Below are positions 49,284 to 60,006 of a stretch of DNA of 64,000 nucleotides, in pieces (positions within the stretch are counted from its first letter, which is position 1; each line of letters starts with the position of its first letter). Origin of the DNA: Hypoxylon rubiginosum (lineage: Eukaryota; Ascomycota; Sordariomycetes; Xylariales; Hypoxylaceae). The stretch is taken from assembly GCA_902806565.1 (NCBI GenBank), contig CADCXA010000009.1, positions 62,001-126,000 on the forward strand, read 5' to 3'. Both the position numbers and the translations under genes were made by a program. The notes below the pieces were generated by a model. It saw nothing but the letters and a program-made list of their open reading frames with translations, did not search any database and was not told the origin of the DNA.

Positions 49284-49914
49284 ATACCTACCTATGAACA
49301 CCTATGAACAGATGAAAGAAGGATGAAATTATTGAATAGCAGCACAGCGTCAGGTTATCCGCGGTATTAGTAGGACTTGCAGTTTATTGTATTGTGTCGC
49401 GGAATGTTAATTGAGCAAGAGTTGATGAGCCAAAGGCATTCTCATTTCAATCTATTTATCGGGCAGCTTAAAAGCACATCTACGGAGCCCTTGGTTTTGT
49501 CAGTTATCGGGTATGTATACGCAACGCCGACCACCAACTACAATTCGCTAATAAAGTATCATGAATTAGTAGAAGGGGGGTATGCAATGTATTCGATCGC
49601 ATAAGCCACTTTGTGCAGTATACCTGCAGACATGGTTGCCTTACACAGACTCTAGAGCAACAGCACATCTTCAGAGACATGGTCAGTTTTAACTATAAAT
49701 TATGGTGCTGGTATTCTGGTGTCCTCTCCCCTTCCCTGCCTTTTGGTGTCTCTAACGCCTAGCCTGTGATATTTGAATGTGAATGGTTACCTACCTACCT
49801 AAGGTACCTAACCTCCTGTTCTGAGGATCATCGTGGATCATCGTGGCGAAATCGTTATAACGTCAAATCATGCCTACACTGCCCATTCAGCTATAGGAAA
49901 AGGAAAATATTGAT
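49284..49914. other. Intergenic between convergent genes
   Basis: 631 bp with the 3' ends of the SDR (plus) and sugar transporter (minus). An acctatgaac direct duplication lies at 49,290-49,310 and a tacctacctacctaaggtacc run near 49,785. Nothing else is recognised. Confidence 0.5.
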
Positions 49915-51873
49915 TCAAACGACTCCCTTCCCTCTCGACGAGATGGCTCTCGAATCAATACTCTGCTCCCTATCAATCTCATGCATCTCCTTTTCAACCT
50001 GCCGAATATCGATGTTGGCGACGGCATCGGGACCGTCGAAGATCCATGCGATCTCTTCGAGCGTAGGACCTTTAGTCTCGACGTAGAAGAAGTAAACGAA
50101 GGCTAATTCGCAGAAATCCCAGAGCTACAGAGCGATCGTGTTAGCAAGACCCTGACCCGACCGATGCGCACCAATTGGGAGACACTCACGGTATAGAAGA
50201 GCATGAAGTTCCAGTGCTTTGGCATCCTGTTCCAGGCAATCTTGTTGGTCTGGTTGCTTAGCGCGAGGATAGCCTGCACCGTGATGTTCATGATCATCAT
50301 GCCCTTTGCCCGCAGTTTAAAAGGCAAAACCTCGAGGGCGTAGGCGATCAGTAACCCGGAGAAGCCGATGTCGTAGAATATGCCGAACAGCCAAATAAAC
50401 ACCAGCTGCGCATAGCCCGACGCCGTGCTAGTCATATTCGAGTTTTCGTAAATGGCTCCACAGATCGTCCAGCTCACGAATGAGACCACCATACCCGAAG
50501 TTGATATCAGAAACAGTGGTCGTCGGCCGAATCTGTCGACGTTCAGGGCGGCAATAATCGTGACGATCAAGTCGAGAATCGTCTTTCCGCCACTCAGCTA
50601 AATCACCATGTTAGTCCCAGCTGACTCGAGCGAAGAAAGGGGAAGGCGGAGGTGTCCGTACGGCGAGCTTTTGATCCTGGACTCTGATCCCTGCGCCCTC
50701 GTATACGGTATCCATATAATTCGAAAAAAGCGCATTGCCGCTGTACTGGGAGATGACGCCTAGCGAAATCAGGATGGCCAAGCGCCAGAGGTTGCCCTTC
50801 GTTCGCAGAAAGTCTAGATATCCAGCCGCGCGAGCGGCCTGTTTCTCCATGCGCATCGTCTCCTTGATCTCGCGGAATTCGAACTGGACAAGCACGTCTT
50901 TCTTATCACCGCCGGCGTGATACTTGGCTAATATATCGAGCGCCTCGTCGTGTCGGTCCTTCGCGATGAGAAATCGAGGCGACTCTGGGATCCAGTATAT
51001 GAAGATGATCTGAATCAGCGACGGCAGGATTTGGATCAGAGTGATCGACCTCCAGCTCCAGTCATTCTGAATTTGCGCGGTGCCCCAACCGGTCCAGGCA
51101 ACCAATAGTGCACCGAGATTCCATAGACAGTTATATACAGCTGTCACAGGGCCACGATGTTGAGGATGGCAGATCTCCGTCAGTAGCAAAGGAGAGGCCA
51201 TCTGCGATAAGCTGTTCCCGAACCCAAGAATCAGACGGCCGGTAATGAACACTAAATCATCCACGTTGTGAGTAGGGGAACTTCTATGGAGGCGAGCCGG
51301 AGTTTTCATAAGCTGACATACTTTCGTAGCCGTTGCAGAAGGCAGATATGCAACCTCCTATTATCATGAAGACACATCCTATGGCAATCGACGTCTTGCG
51401 ACCCCAGTTATCGGCGACGTACGGTCTAGAGAACTGCCTATCAGCAATGCGTTACTCCCGGTGAGAGCTTAATCAGAACGACGTACGTGAGGAAAAAGCT
51501 AAGAATGCTCCCAATATTGAACATATTCACAAGGAGTCCGAGCCAGCTATCCGCTATTTCCTGGGGGTTGTCAGGGCCAACCTGTGTCCTCGGGAAGTAC
51601 TGCTTCCAACGGTCGATCTGCTGAGAGGTGTTGACCAACATTCTATACGCGACTGTCAGCCACAGCCGAGCAACACCAGAGCTTTGCCCCTTACCCATCG
51701 TATCCCGTAGTCGCCGAAGCTATCATCAAGACGACGGCCCATGCGTATAGCTTCCGAAGATGCGGCTCCTTAGTCCAGTATACGTATTCGAATTCGGGAG
51801 CTTCTCTTTGCTGCGCCAACTGCTCGTGCTCCTCCTCATGACCCTTGGCCGCAGACTGGCGAGGGTGAACCAT
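49915..51873 (-). CDS. MFS sugar transporter (sugar porter family)
   Basis: Plasma-membrane sugar permease, 548 aa. Six exons: 51873-51695, 51642-51487, 51425-51322, 51251-50662, 50597-50190 and 50124-49915, with introns of 52-70 nt and all phases consistent. The start is the ATG in the context aaaATGGTTCACC; the frame is open upstream without ATG. Sugar-porter marks appear only after splicing: TGYDG|MLVN in TM1, FFLTPYVADNWGRK (motif A), GRLILGFGNS, the PESPRFLIAKDRHDEAL loop motif, NVDRFGRR after TM8, and YFFYVETKGPTLEEIAWIF after TM12 (PETKG-type motif with V for P). It resembles the lactose/hexose permease branch of fungi. The cytosolic N-terminus is acidic and Gln/Glu-rich. Appears intact. 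Confidence 0.92.
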
Positions 51874-53810
51874 TTTGACCTCCGCGTTTAGGTTTCTCAC
51901 ATCAATGTCGGTCAGAGGGGCGTGATGAAGCTGTCGGCTAACTACCTATCTAAAGCTTCGGTTTTGTTAAGCAGGGCTCGATCCAGGTAGGGTTAGGAAA
52001 CGCAGCGCACGCACGACGCGAAGAGGGGGGGGGGTCTGTCGCTTTTCAAGCAGTACTGTGCCGCGCATGGTGGGTGGCCAGGTTTACGTACAGGGCTGGT
52101 TATTAATATAATACATGAAGCCTGTCAGCCAGTACCCTTCGCCAAGCAGAAAGAGCAGAGAGCAGCACACGCCCTTGAACCCCTACCCTGCTGTTACCAT
52201 TACGACAGCTAATGCATGTCACGATAATGCGGGGATGATATAGAGAAGATCGTGGACACGCTGACACGGTAGCAGGCGGGGATGGCCTTCGACCGGGATC
52301 TTACTGACTAGCGGCCTATCAAACCGACAGCCCGGATACGCTCTGGTCAAGATTTATACCTCTCCAAGCCCAAAAGGGTGCTGTGCTGCACCTGAAGCTC
52401 CGAATTAACATATTGGGGCTTCCGCAGCTGGAGCGAAAGTCACATTCACCATTCCCAGTGCCGACCTCACGTAGCCCGACTCGAATCGGACCCTCTCCTC
52501 ATAGACGGTAATAGCGATGACACATGGTCATCCTATCTTAATGGCACTGCTTTTCCGTGCTGTTAGTGTGTGTGTTTGCTATTAACTCTTGTTTCGTCTA
52601 TATGAGAGGGCATTGGCTCCGGTGGGCTGTAGACGATGCGAGTTGTGATGAAACGCGACAAAATATGACCCCAAGATCCGCTTCCCCGGGTTATATGTTA
52701 TGCGCAACGGCGATGAGCCATGACGAAACAAGAACGATTGAGTGAGTTGCGACGACAAGTGACGACGCTGAGCCAATCCCCTTAGCTGCTCATTCGGCAC
52801 GTCGTCCAGTCCTCGTCAAATGACATGTTACCTATCCGGGTCAGAGAAACTCGAGTCCCTGCTCCGGCCTGTCTCGATTTAGAAGACAGCATGCACAGAA
52901 GACAGATGAACGCTTCTAGGTCTCGGCGTTATATCCTCCATTACTTGCATGAGTCCCGTGGGCAAGTCGGCGAGTCCGCCTACCATTGGGTCTCTAGCCT
53001 CTAGCACGTCTGGGAGGGTAGGCGACGCGATGGTGTATGGTGGTCGCGGTGGACCAGAAAAAGACCAGAAAAGGGCCGGTCGGTTAATTGGCAAAAGTCG
53101 TAATGAAACATCACGAGTCTTCCGAGGGGGGAGATTCTTGGCGACGGAACCAAAACCCAGCGCACTCTGTCCAATCACTCCGCGCTTCTTACTTCTTTTT
53201 AGGTAAGTCAGCCTCTCCGTGGGAGTCGTTGGGGAATAATGTCTTAATTCCTATTTTCTTGCATTGTTATTACTCTTATGACGCGCTATATAGCCCAACC
53301 CTTCTCGTTTCCTTTGAATCCTACTATTTGTTCCTGTACCTTTCTTCACGCTTACCATGACGGACTTGGCAGAGTGGATTAGGCACCTAGGTAGGGCTGG
53401 TAGGCTAGGTAGGTAAGTGTAGAGGAAGGGAAAAGAGAACCAATTCGAATAAAGGATTACAGGAATACAGGAACACAAGCCAGTGGGTGGAAACCTAGGA
53501 CTTCATAGGTATGTAGCTGTGAGTCAAGGTGTGCCTACGGTATCCGATATCATGTTGCCAACTCTGATGTGGATGCCAAGTCTACATCGCGGGCATTTTA
53601 TTCCTCTTATTGGTTTCACTATATATGAATCTTAGGAGTCGACACCAACTATTCCGAGAGTACCTCTTTTCCGTTTCCAATCCACTAGGTAATATCATAA
53701 AAAGACTTTGCCCAAGGTAAGAAAAAAACGAATGACACCGAGGGACTCCTCCCGCCATAACCGAACGCGGGCAAATCATGAAAACTCCGTATCCGCACCG
53801 TGGTGCTTCA
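51874..53810. other. Intergenic, 1.9 kb
   Basis: Contains the promoter of the sugar transporter (left) and the 3' flank of the dynamin-like gene (right), both on the minus strand. A G10 homopolymer is at 52,025-52,034, and a cctaggtagg cluster is near 53,385-53,415. Small ORFs such as 52879-53178 (minus) lack any support. Confidence 0.5.
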
Positions 53811-56800
53811 TCATAAGACACCTTCGTCCATCTCGTTGTCGGAGTCAATTGTCACATGTGGACGCGTAACACTAGGAACACTAGGGCCAGTAGACGAGCT
53901 TTCGAGTTCTTTGATGCTGTGCATCGCTCTGACCAACTTGTCCTTCTCTGCCTTGAGCTGGACTCTTCGCTTGGCCGTATTCTCGTCTTCTTCCATCAAC
54001 TTACTATACAGACTCGGATCTGCCGACCGGTGAATCCATATTAGTATGATTCGTCATTTTCACCTGCAAAAAAAAAACATCAACTTACCCGCGCGGCCGT
54101 AGATATGGAATTCATTGTCCATATACGTATCAAGTTCATTCTCTCTGAACGTGCGAAGGAGGGTAGAATTCACGTTCATCGCCACCCCTTCCACGAACCG
54201 AGCAGCGGCCACTGTAGTCAAAACAGGTTAGCGACGTGAAATGCGTTCCTCTCTCGATATCTCAAATACATACTTATGTAGTATCCGCGGACGTAGCCTG
54301 CGACCTCTATCTCAGTCTCGTAAGGGTCTTTCGGCAGCTTGGGAAGGTTGGTATCAAGCATCTTCCGTTCCTTGATCCTCTCCTCCTCGGACATATGCTC
54401 CCACAGCTTGGTTGGATAGGCCCAATCGACAAGAGTTAACGCCTTCAGGCGAACGATGCCTCGAATACGGTTCAGCTGTTCCATCTCCTGTGCCTTGCAG
54501 CTACGGAAGACATCGTCGTTCATGACGAAGGATTGGTAGGCCTCCGTATTATACATCTCAGTCAAGCGACCCTGCTGACTTGCGACCTGTTGCGTGATGA
54601 ATCTGCCCAGGTGGTGATGGCATTCTCTGAAGATGAGACGCTGTCGTAATCCTCCGAGAGACTCTTCGAGGGCGACAAGGGCGGTATACTCTAGAAGGTC
54701 CGCCGTTTTCTTGATGTATGTCTCTAACGGCGATGACCACTTCTCAACCGCTCTCAGACACAAAGTTTCGCGAACCTCATCCGGAACTAAATCTTGCGGC
54801 ATACCAGGGCGCTTCAATCTCATAATGTCGCTACGAATTTCCTTGATGTCCATAGCACCGCGACCGAGATGGAAAAATGCGATAAATGGGTTTTGCAAAT
54901 CTGCCCCTGGAGCGCCCATCACAGATGAGGCTCGGGACATGCCGCCCATCGTGGCGTCCTCCTGCTTTACTGGTGTGGTGACGGCATCCTGGCGCGGACG
55001 CCTGCTCGGCGTGGCGACGTTTCGCATCGTCGAATCGCTCGGGCGAGGCCGCCTCGGTGTGGGCGTGGTAGCTTCGGAATCAGCGCCGGAGATGTCAATT
55101 GTCTGTGTATCAGAATCTCGAACCGTGCATTTTGGTTTCATCTTAAAAACGCAAGCCCGAAACTGACGATTCAAGGTGTTCCAGTTCGACGAAAATTCTG
55201 TGCCTCTCATAGCCGTCTTCATGTGCTGTAGAAACTGGATAAGGCTCCTTTTCACCTCATGTTCCACGTTATGAGGGAGCTCTGGTAGGGAGGTTAACTC
55301 CCCTTCAATTTGTTTCAGACGAGTGTTCACCATATCCTTGATGGATGGGAGGCTTCTGGCGAATGCTGCTCCGAGCTCGCAGGACAGGTACTGTTCGAAG
55401 TTAGCAATGTCCCTACTCGCCAATCCCGACACGTCCCTAGGGGCAATCACTTACCTCAAGCAACACCTCGACACCACAGCGGTTGGCAAACTCCGCATAC
55501 TCAATTGGCCACGAAGTATTCTCGACTACTTCACGATCGAAGAATAACTTCTCCCAAAGCGCAGCAGCTTCTAGGTTCTGGTTCGGTGGACGTGCTGTGG
55601 CGAAGAAGCCATGACCGACTCGTTGCTTCTCGCCACGGAACATGGCTAACCAGGTAGGAATGTTCTGGTTCGAAAGTTGATCCGCCTTGGTCATAACACC
55701 AATGGTTCGGTCGGCGGCCCCCGACTTACGGATGATATCGAGGGAGATGGAATTCTCCGAATCGACGTTCATAGGGAAAGCCCAGATGATGATTGCCTTC
55801 TCTCGTCTGATGTATTCGAGCGTTAGGTTCTTCACTACCTTGACCACGTATCCGTCCTCTTCCTTCTCCGGTGATATAAACACGCCAGGTAGGTCATAAA
55901 AACTTAGATCAGGAAGGCCGGGTCCTTTGATCTCCAAAGCAACTATATTCGGGGAGAATTGGGCGTCTGTCTCGCGAGCTGCCACATCCAAGGTGTATTT
56001 TTTGGCAAAGGTGCCTTCGTCGGGAACGAACTGTTCGAAGCTACGATTGTGGTTCAAGATTGCAATCTGCGCCCAGCGCAACACCTGTTCGATTTCGTTA
56101 GGATCGAATATTGTTTTGAATGGTTTGATGTCTCGATGGGGCCTCTTGGTCCATGGCGGGAATGGATTCGTCCTAGTAACATCTGACGTCCTAGGCTTAC
56201 GATCAGGAAATGGCTGGAAGTCAAAATCCTGTTGAAGAGACACGGTGCAAGACCAGCGGTCAAGTTTGCTGCTGATCAGGCGGATATGGAGTGGGCAACG
56301 CGTACACACGCCAGCACTTCGCGGAAGGTTGACTCGCGCAAGACCAGACATCAAACTAGACTTGCCAGAAGACTGGTCACCCACAAGAACCAGCTCAGGC
56401 AGGGCGGCGACGTCTAGAAAGCAAGTAATCAGTACTTTCCCATTCACCGATCGAATATTCAGTGGGAAGGAGGCCAGTTCAGGGGTATCAGGGAAGGAGT
56501 CTTCCCTCGACAGGGCAGGATAGATAAGGAGTCCAAGGAAGCGTTGCTACTTACGAGATACGCCGAGGGTCTGAAGATCGCCGAGTGTGTCGTTGCAGGC
56601 CTTTTGCTTCAGGCCGATGTCAGTAAATGTAGGATGAGCGAAACTCTGCTGAACGAAGCTAGCATCCGCATTCTGCGAAGAGGGCGTGCTGTGGCGTCCA
56701 GTTCCAATGTTGTCCTGACGCCGCCTCATCTCCATGAAGATGGGCTCCTGGTCGTCGTCCCTTCGCTGATAAGTCTCCGCACTAGCTGTATACAGGAAGC

Positions 56801-57051
56801 GTTCAGTAACCAGGCCAGGTCAACTGCCGAGGTACATACAAAGGGGACGAGGACTCACGAGCATGAGATCGGGTAAAGGTAGGTGCAATGGACGGGGTCG
56901 TCATGGACGGTGTACCGAGATACCCGTCGTGAGGAAGTTTGCGCTTCTTCGGCGATGGTGACGGTGGCGGCATGGTGCTAGATGATCTAGTACTTTCCGT
57001 TGGCGAACCAAGAGGCTCGTGCTTGATAACTCTGCCACTACGGGTCGTCAT
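53811..57051 (-). CDS. Dynamin-like GTPase with putative nuclear signal
   Basis: Large GTPase of the dynamin superfamily, 943 aa. Six exons: 57051-56859, 56785-56555, 56413-55455, 55390-54274, 54211-54089 and 54019-53811, with introns of 62-141 nt and all junctions in frame. The GTPase domain begins at about residue 142: P-loop GDQSSGKSS, switch I region SAGVCTRCP, YDLPGVF (G3), TKADQ (G4). The stalk follows, interrupted near residue 600 by a low-complexity TP/RP-rich insert containing VKQED. The C-terminus is a coiled coil (KLMEEDENTAKRRVQLKAEKDKL); no PH domain is seen. The first 65 residues are disordered, with PSPKKRKLPHDG, a classical NLS-like string. This is the fungal dynamin type distinct from Vps1 and Dnm1. 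Function unknown; membrane remodelling is the family role. Confidence 0.88.
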
Positions 57052-58471
57052 ATTCGCAGTTCCAAGTCCTAGCTGACAGTAGGTAGGTATGTACTTATAT
57101 GGCTCCTAGTAGAAATACTAGTCCAACGGCAGGGGCGAAAGACTGAGATGACTAGATTTAATCAGAGTTATAGAACTCTACTTTCAAACGGACTTGAATG
57201 ATGTATGAAATGCACTATAGTACAATCCTAGAAACTATGACAAGCGAGGACGAGTAAAGCACAGTGTTTGAGATGAGTAAAATGTGTAAATAATGAGAGA
57301 AGATAGTGGCGTGTTAGTTACCTAGGTACCTAGGTAGATAAGTGAATTGGGATTGCTGAAGTTGAGAGAAGGCTGGATAACTTCAAACAGTTCTGGTCAA
57401 CTTGGAAATCAGGAGGTAACGTAAATGAGGATGAAGAAGGGGAAAAAGATGGGTGGGAAAAGAGGAGGGGGAAAAGAAAGAGGAAACTTGGGAGGAAACT
57501 CGAAGGAGAAGCTCGACAAGATCTGAAAGTCGACTAACAATTTTATTCGACAAGTTGAGCAGAGGTAGACTTCGTGATGTTAACCAAGGACAACCTCAAA
57601 GCTACAATGGTTATTGTTAAGGGAACGGACGGAAATAGGTGTCTGCACTAACAGGCACTATCTAAGTGAAGAGGACCAAGCAGAAATTATGCACACCCGT
57701 AACTCAGGCTGGCTGGCGGGGCATTAAAGGTGGCTGGAACTAGGTGGGGGTTGTACAATACAATACAGTACTGATAGGCGAGTGCAGGGGAGCTGCTGGG
57801 TTGTCTCGAGAAAAGTGATTGGCGGGCAAGGAAACTAAGAAAAAGCAAACAGAAATTCACGTCTCCCCATACAAATCACTATGATAGTATATGAGCCGGG
57901 GTTAACCTATACCATTTGCATTTCCGTACGGAAAAGGAGCCATGGAGGAACATGGGCATGACGCCGCCTTGACACTATCCACACTGTAGACACCATCTCG
58001 AAGAAGTAAGAAGTAAGAAGTCCTAGATGACATGTCAACTCGGCTTCAGACCCATGTAATCCAGTCGAATATGCAGATATGATAGATGATAGCACTGGCT
58101 TCGCATTGCTTCATCACAAGTAACACGAATCAAAAATCAAAGGAAAGGATCATGAGCTTTATCTCTACCCTCTTCATCTCCATAGCCATAGACATATGTC
58201 AAAGAAATCATTAAATCATTTCGTATGGTAATCCGTCTCTTAAGGAATCGGATGATGCCTATTGTGAACCTAAGATATATGTATAGAGCTGGCTGCAAGA
58301 CTCCAAGACTTCCCATTGCATCCTCCCCTTCCACCTAACCTAACGCAGCCAGCACGGCACATCAAGCCGTGTACTAAGTAATACAAGTTACCATATATAT
58401 ATGTATCGTGTGTTGCTGCTGCGGGCCTCTACTTCATGTCTCTGCGATTCGATCATCTAGTAGGCACACAA
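57052..58471. promoter_or_regulatory. Upstream region of the dynamin-like gene with a purine tract
   Basis: 1.4 kb upstream of the dynamin-like gene (minus), also carrying the 3' flank of the PAP2 gene. At 57,420-57,515 the plus strand is almost only A/G, so the dynamin sense strand has a CT-rich leader, common just upstream of transcription starts in filamentous fungi. A tacctaggtacctaggtag motif is at about 57,320 and gtaagaa repeats are at 58,005. No TATA box is assigned. Confidence 0.5.
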
Positions 58472-59323
58472 TTAGCTAGATCCTCCTGTCAAGTTGACCA
58501 TCTCATACTCAATATTTCGTCCGATGATGGGACCGCCTTCCTCTTCATCCCGAACCCTCCCCCATCCTCCCCTATCTTCTAACTCCGTGCCGGGAGGCGG
58601 ATATGGCTCGTCACATTCCCGATTAGTCAACCGCGGCCAGTACCGACGATAGCTGAAAAATCCAACGGTCAATCCCAGCGCCGACCCCACACAAACATCA
58701 TAGACATCATGACGGTAGTCCTGGCAGCGGCTGATTGCTATCATTGCCGCCCCGACGAGAGGCGCAAGACAGAGCAACGATCGGCCGAGGTCCTTCTTGT
58801 CGCGGAAGATCCTCAGTTGACCGGCTAGGAAGCAAGCCAAATACCCAAGGCCACTAAATGAGAAGCTAGAGTGCCCAGAAGGGAACGACCGCCAGCCGTC
58901 GTGCAAGATGTGGTGGTCGGTTTCGGTGCACACATCGATCGTCACTAAGACGTCGGGCTGGGTGCCAGGGGCGGGCTTGCATCGAGATATCAAGTCTGGC
59001 CTGGGGCGGCCAACCGTATTCTTCACGATATCGGTGAGGAACGAGCTAAGGATGAGGGCGATGGCGAGGCCGAGTATGGTGGTGTGATGCTTGTGGAAGG
59101 AAGCCCGAGTAATGCTGTTGTAGAGTAGCACAAGGCCGAGAGGGATGAAAAGTGCGTAGACAAAGTTCAGCCATACCGGCACGCGCTCGACTTCGGCATG
59201 GGGAAAGGAGATGTTCAGATTGTTGATATAGAACATGCGATGAAACGGTTCGACGAGGAATTGGATGAGGAGGTAGGCCGTCAGCAGGCCAGCGAAGCCT
59301 ACATAGTCGGGCGTGTACGAATG
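58472..59323 (-). CDS. PAP2-type lipid phosphate phosphatase (N-terminal exon unresolved)
   Basis: Membrane phosphatidate/diacylglycerol-pyrophosphate phosphatase of the Dpp1/Lpp1 type. The three catalytic motifs are complete: KNTVGRPRPD (KxxxxxxRP), PSGHSSFSFSG (PSGH) and SRCQDYRHDVYD (SRx5Hx3D), with hydrophobic segments between. The cytosolic tail is acidic and Gly/Pro-rich. The first in-frame ATG is at 59236 (254 aa), but the frame stays open upstream to a TAA at 59336-59338. It encodes family-like sequence there (HSYTPDYVGFAGLLTAYLLIQFLVEPFHR, a membrane helix), so the true start is in an upstream exon. A plausible acceptor (cctcaag) precedes 59323; I could not place exon 1 with confidence. 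The divergent promoter is shared with the Dre4-like gene. Confidence 0.82.
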   Translation of the reverse strand, partial: HSYTPDYVGFAGLLTAYLLIQFLVEPFHRMFYINNLNISFPHAEVERVPVWLNFVYALFIPLGLVLLYNSITRASFHKHHTTILGLAIALILSSFLTDIVKNTVGRPRPDLISRCKPAPGTQPDVLVTIDVCTETDHHILHDGWRSFPSGHSSFSFSGLGYLACFLAGQLRIFRDKKDLGRSLLCLAPLVGAAMIAISRCQDYRHDVYDVCVGSALGLTVGFFSYRRYWPRLTNRECDEPYPPPGTELEDRGGWGRVRDEEEGGPIIGRNIEYEMVNLTGGSS

Positions 59324-59927
59324 CTTGAGGATTGGTTAATCAGATTCTCCTCAAGTCGGCAAGGAGCACAAGGGGAAGGAGTGGTTGCGGTCATACAGTC
59401 CAAACACTTGTGATTGATCTTAATATTCCCCCTTGTTGAAAATAGTCGTTGCGCGGCGCCATCGTTGCGATAGCTGCAAGTCACCGTCCACGGATAGCCT
59501 TTAATACACTCCACAACATCTCCCACAAGGTCAGACGGAGAGAAGAACCTGTCCAATTCGAAAAAGTCAAGACATATATACAATATATACTGGTTGTAGG
59601 CTATCGAGGTTGAGCTTTGAGGATGTAGTTGGGAGGTCGCGTGCCAGCTTGAGAGTTGCGACTTTGGCACTGGAAGTGAAGCGACTTAAGCTTAAGCTTA
59701 GGCTGTTTAGGCGCCCGAAGGTCTAATGCGACATGCACCTATAGGTACTAATAGGTACCGTAGGCAGTGTGACGTCGACATGTTCGACCTTAGCCTCTGC
59801 CTGCTTAGCCACCTACTAGGTGCATATGTAATTAATCAACAATTCATACTCTATACATGCATTTACATTCTTTTCTATCTTGACTTTTCGCAAACATTTC
59901 CACAACGTCTGTTTACGACCTGAACAC
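59324..59927. other. Divergent intergenic region (PAP2 / Dre4-like)
   Basis: About 600 bp that should contain the missing first exon and promoter of the PAP2 gene (minus) and the distal promoter of the splicing-factor gene (plus). An ataggtactaataggtac run is near 59,740 and an acctactaggt motif near 59,810. No other feature is seen. Confidence 0.5.
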
Positions 59928-59934
59928 TATAAAA
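59928..59934 (+). promoter_or_regulatory. TATA box of the Dre4-like gene
   Basis: tataaaa lies 72 bp upstream of the ATG at 60007 and fits a core promoter element by position. Confidence 0.5.
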
Positions 59935-60006
59935 CCCCAACACCGCCAGCTATGTCCCTGTCCTATAATACTACATTCCCTCTTCGAATCGAAATTATCT
60001 ACCAAG

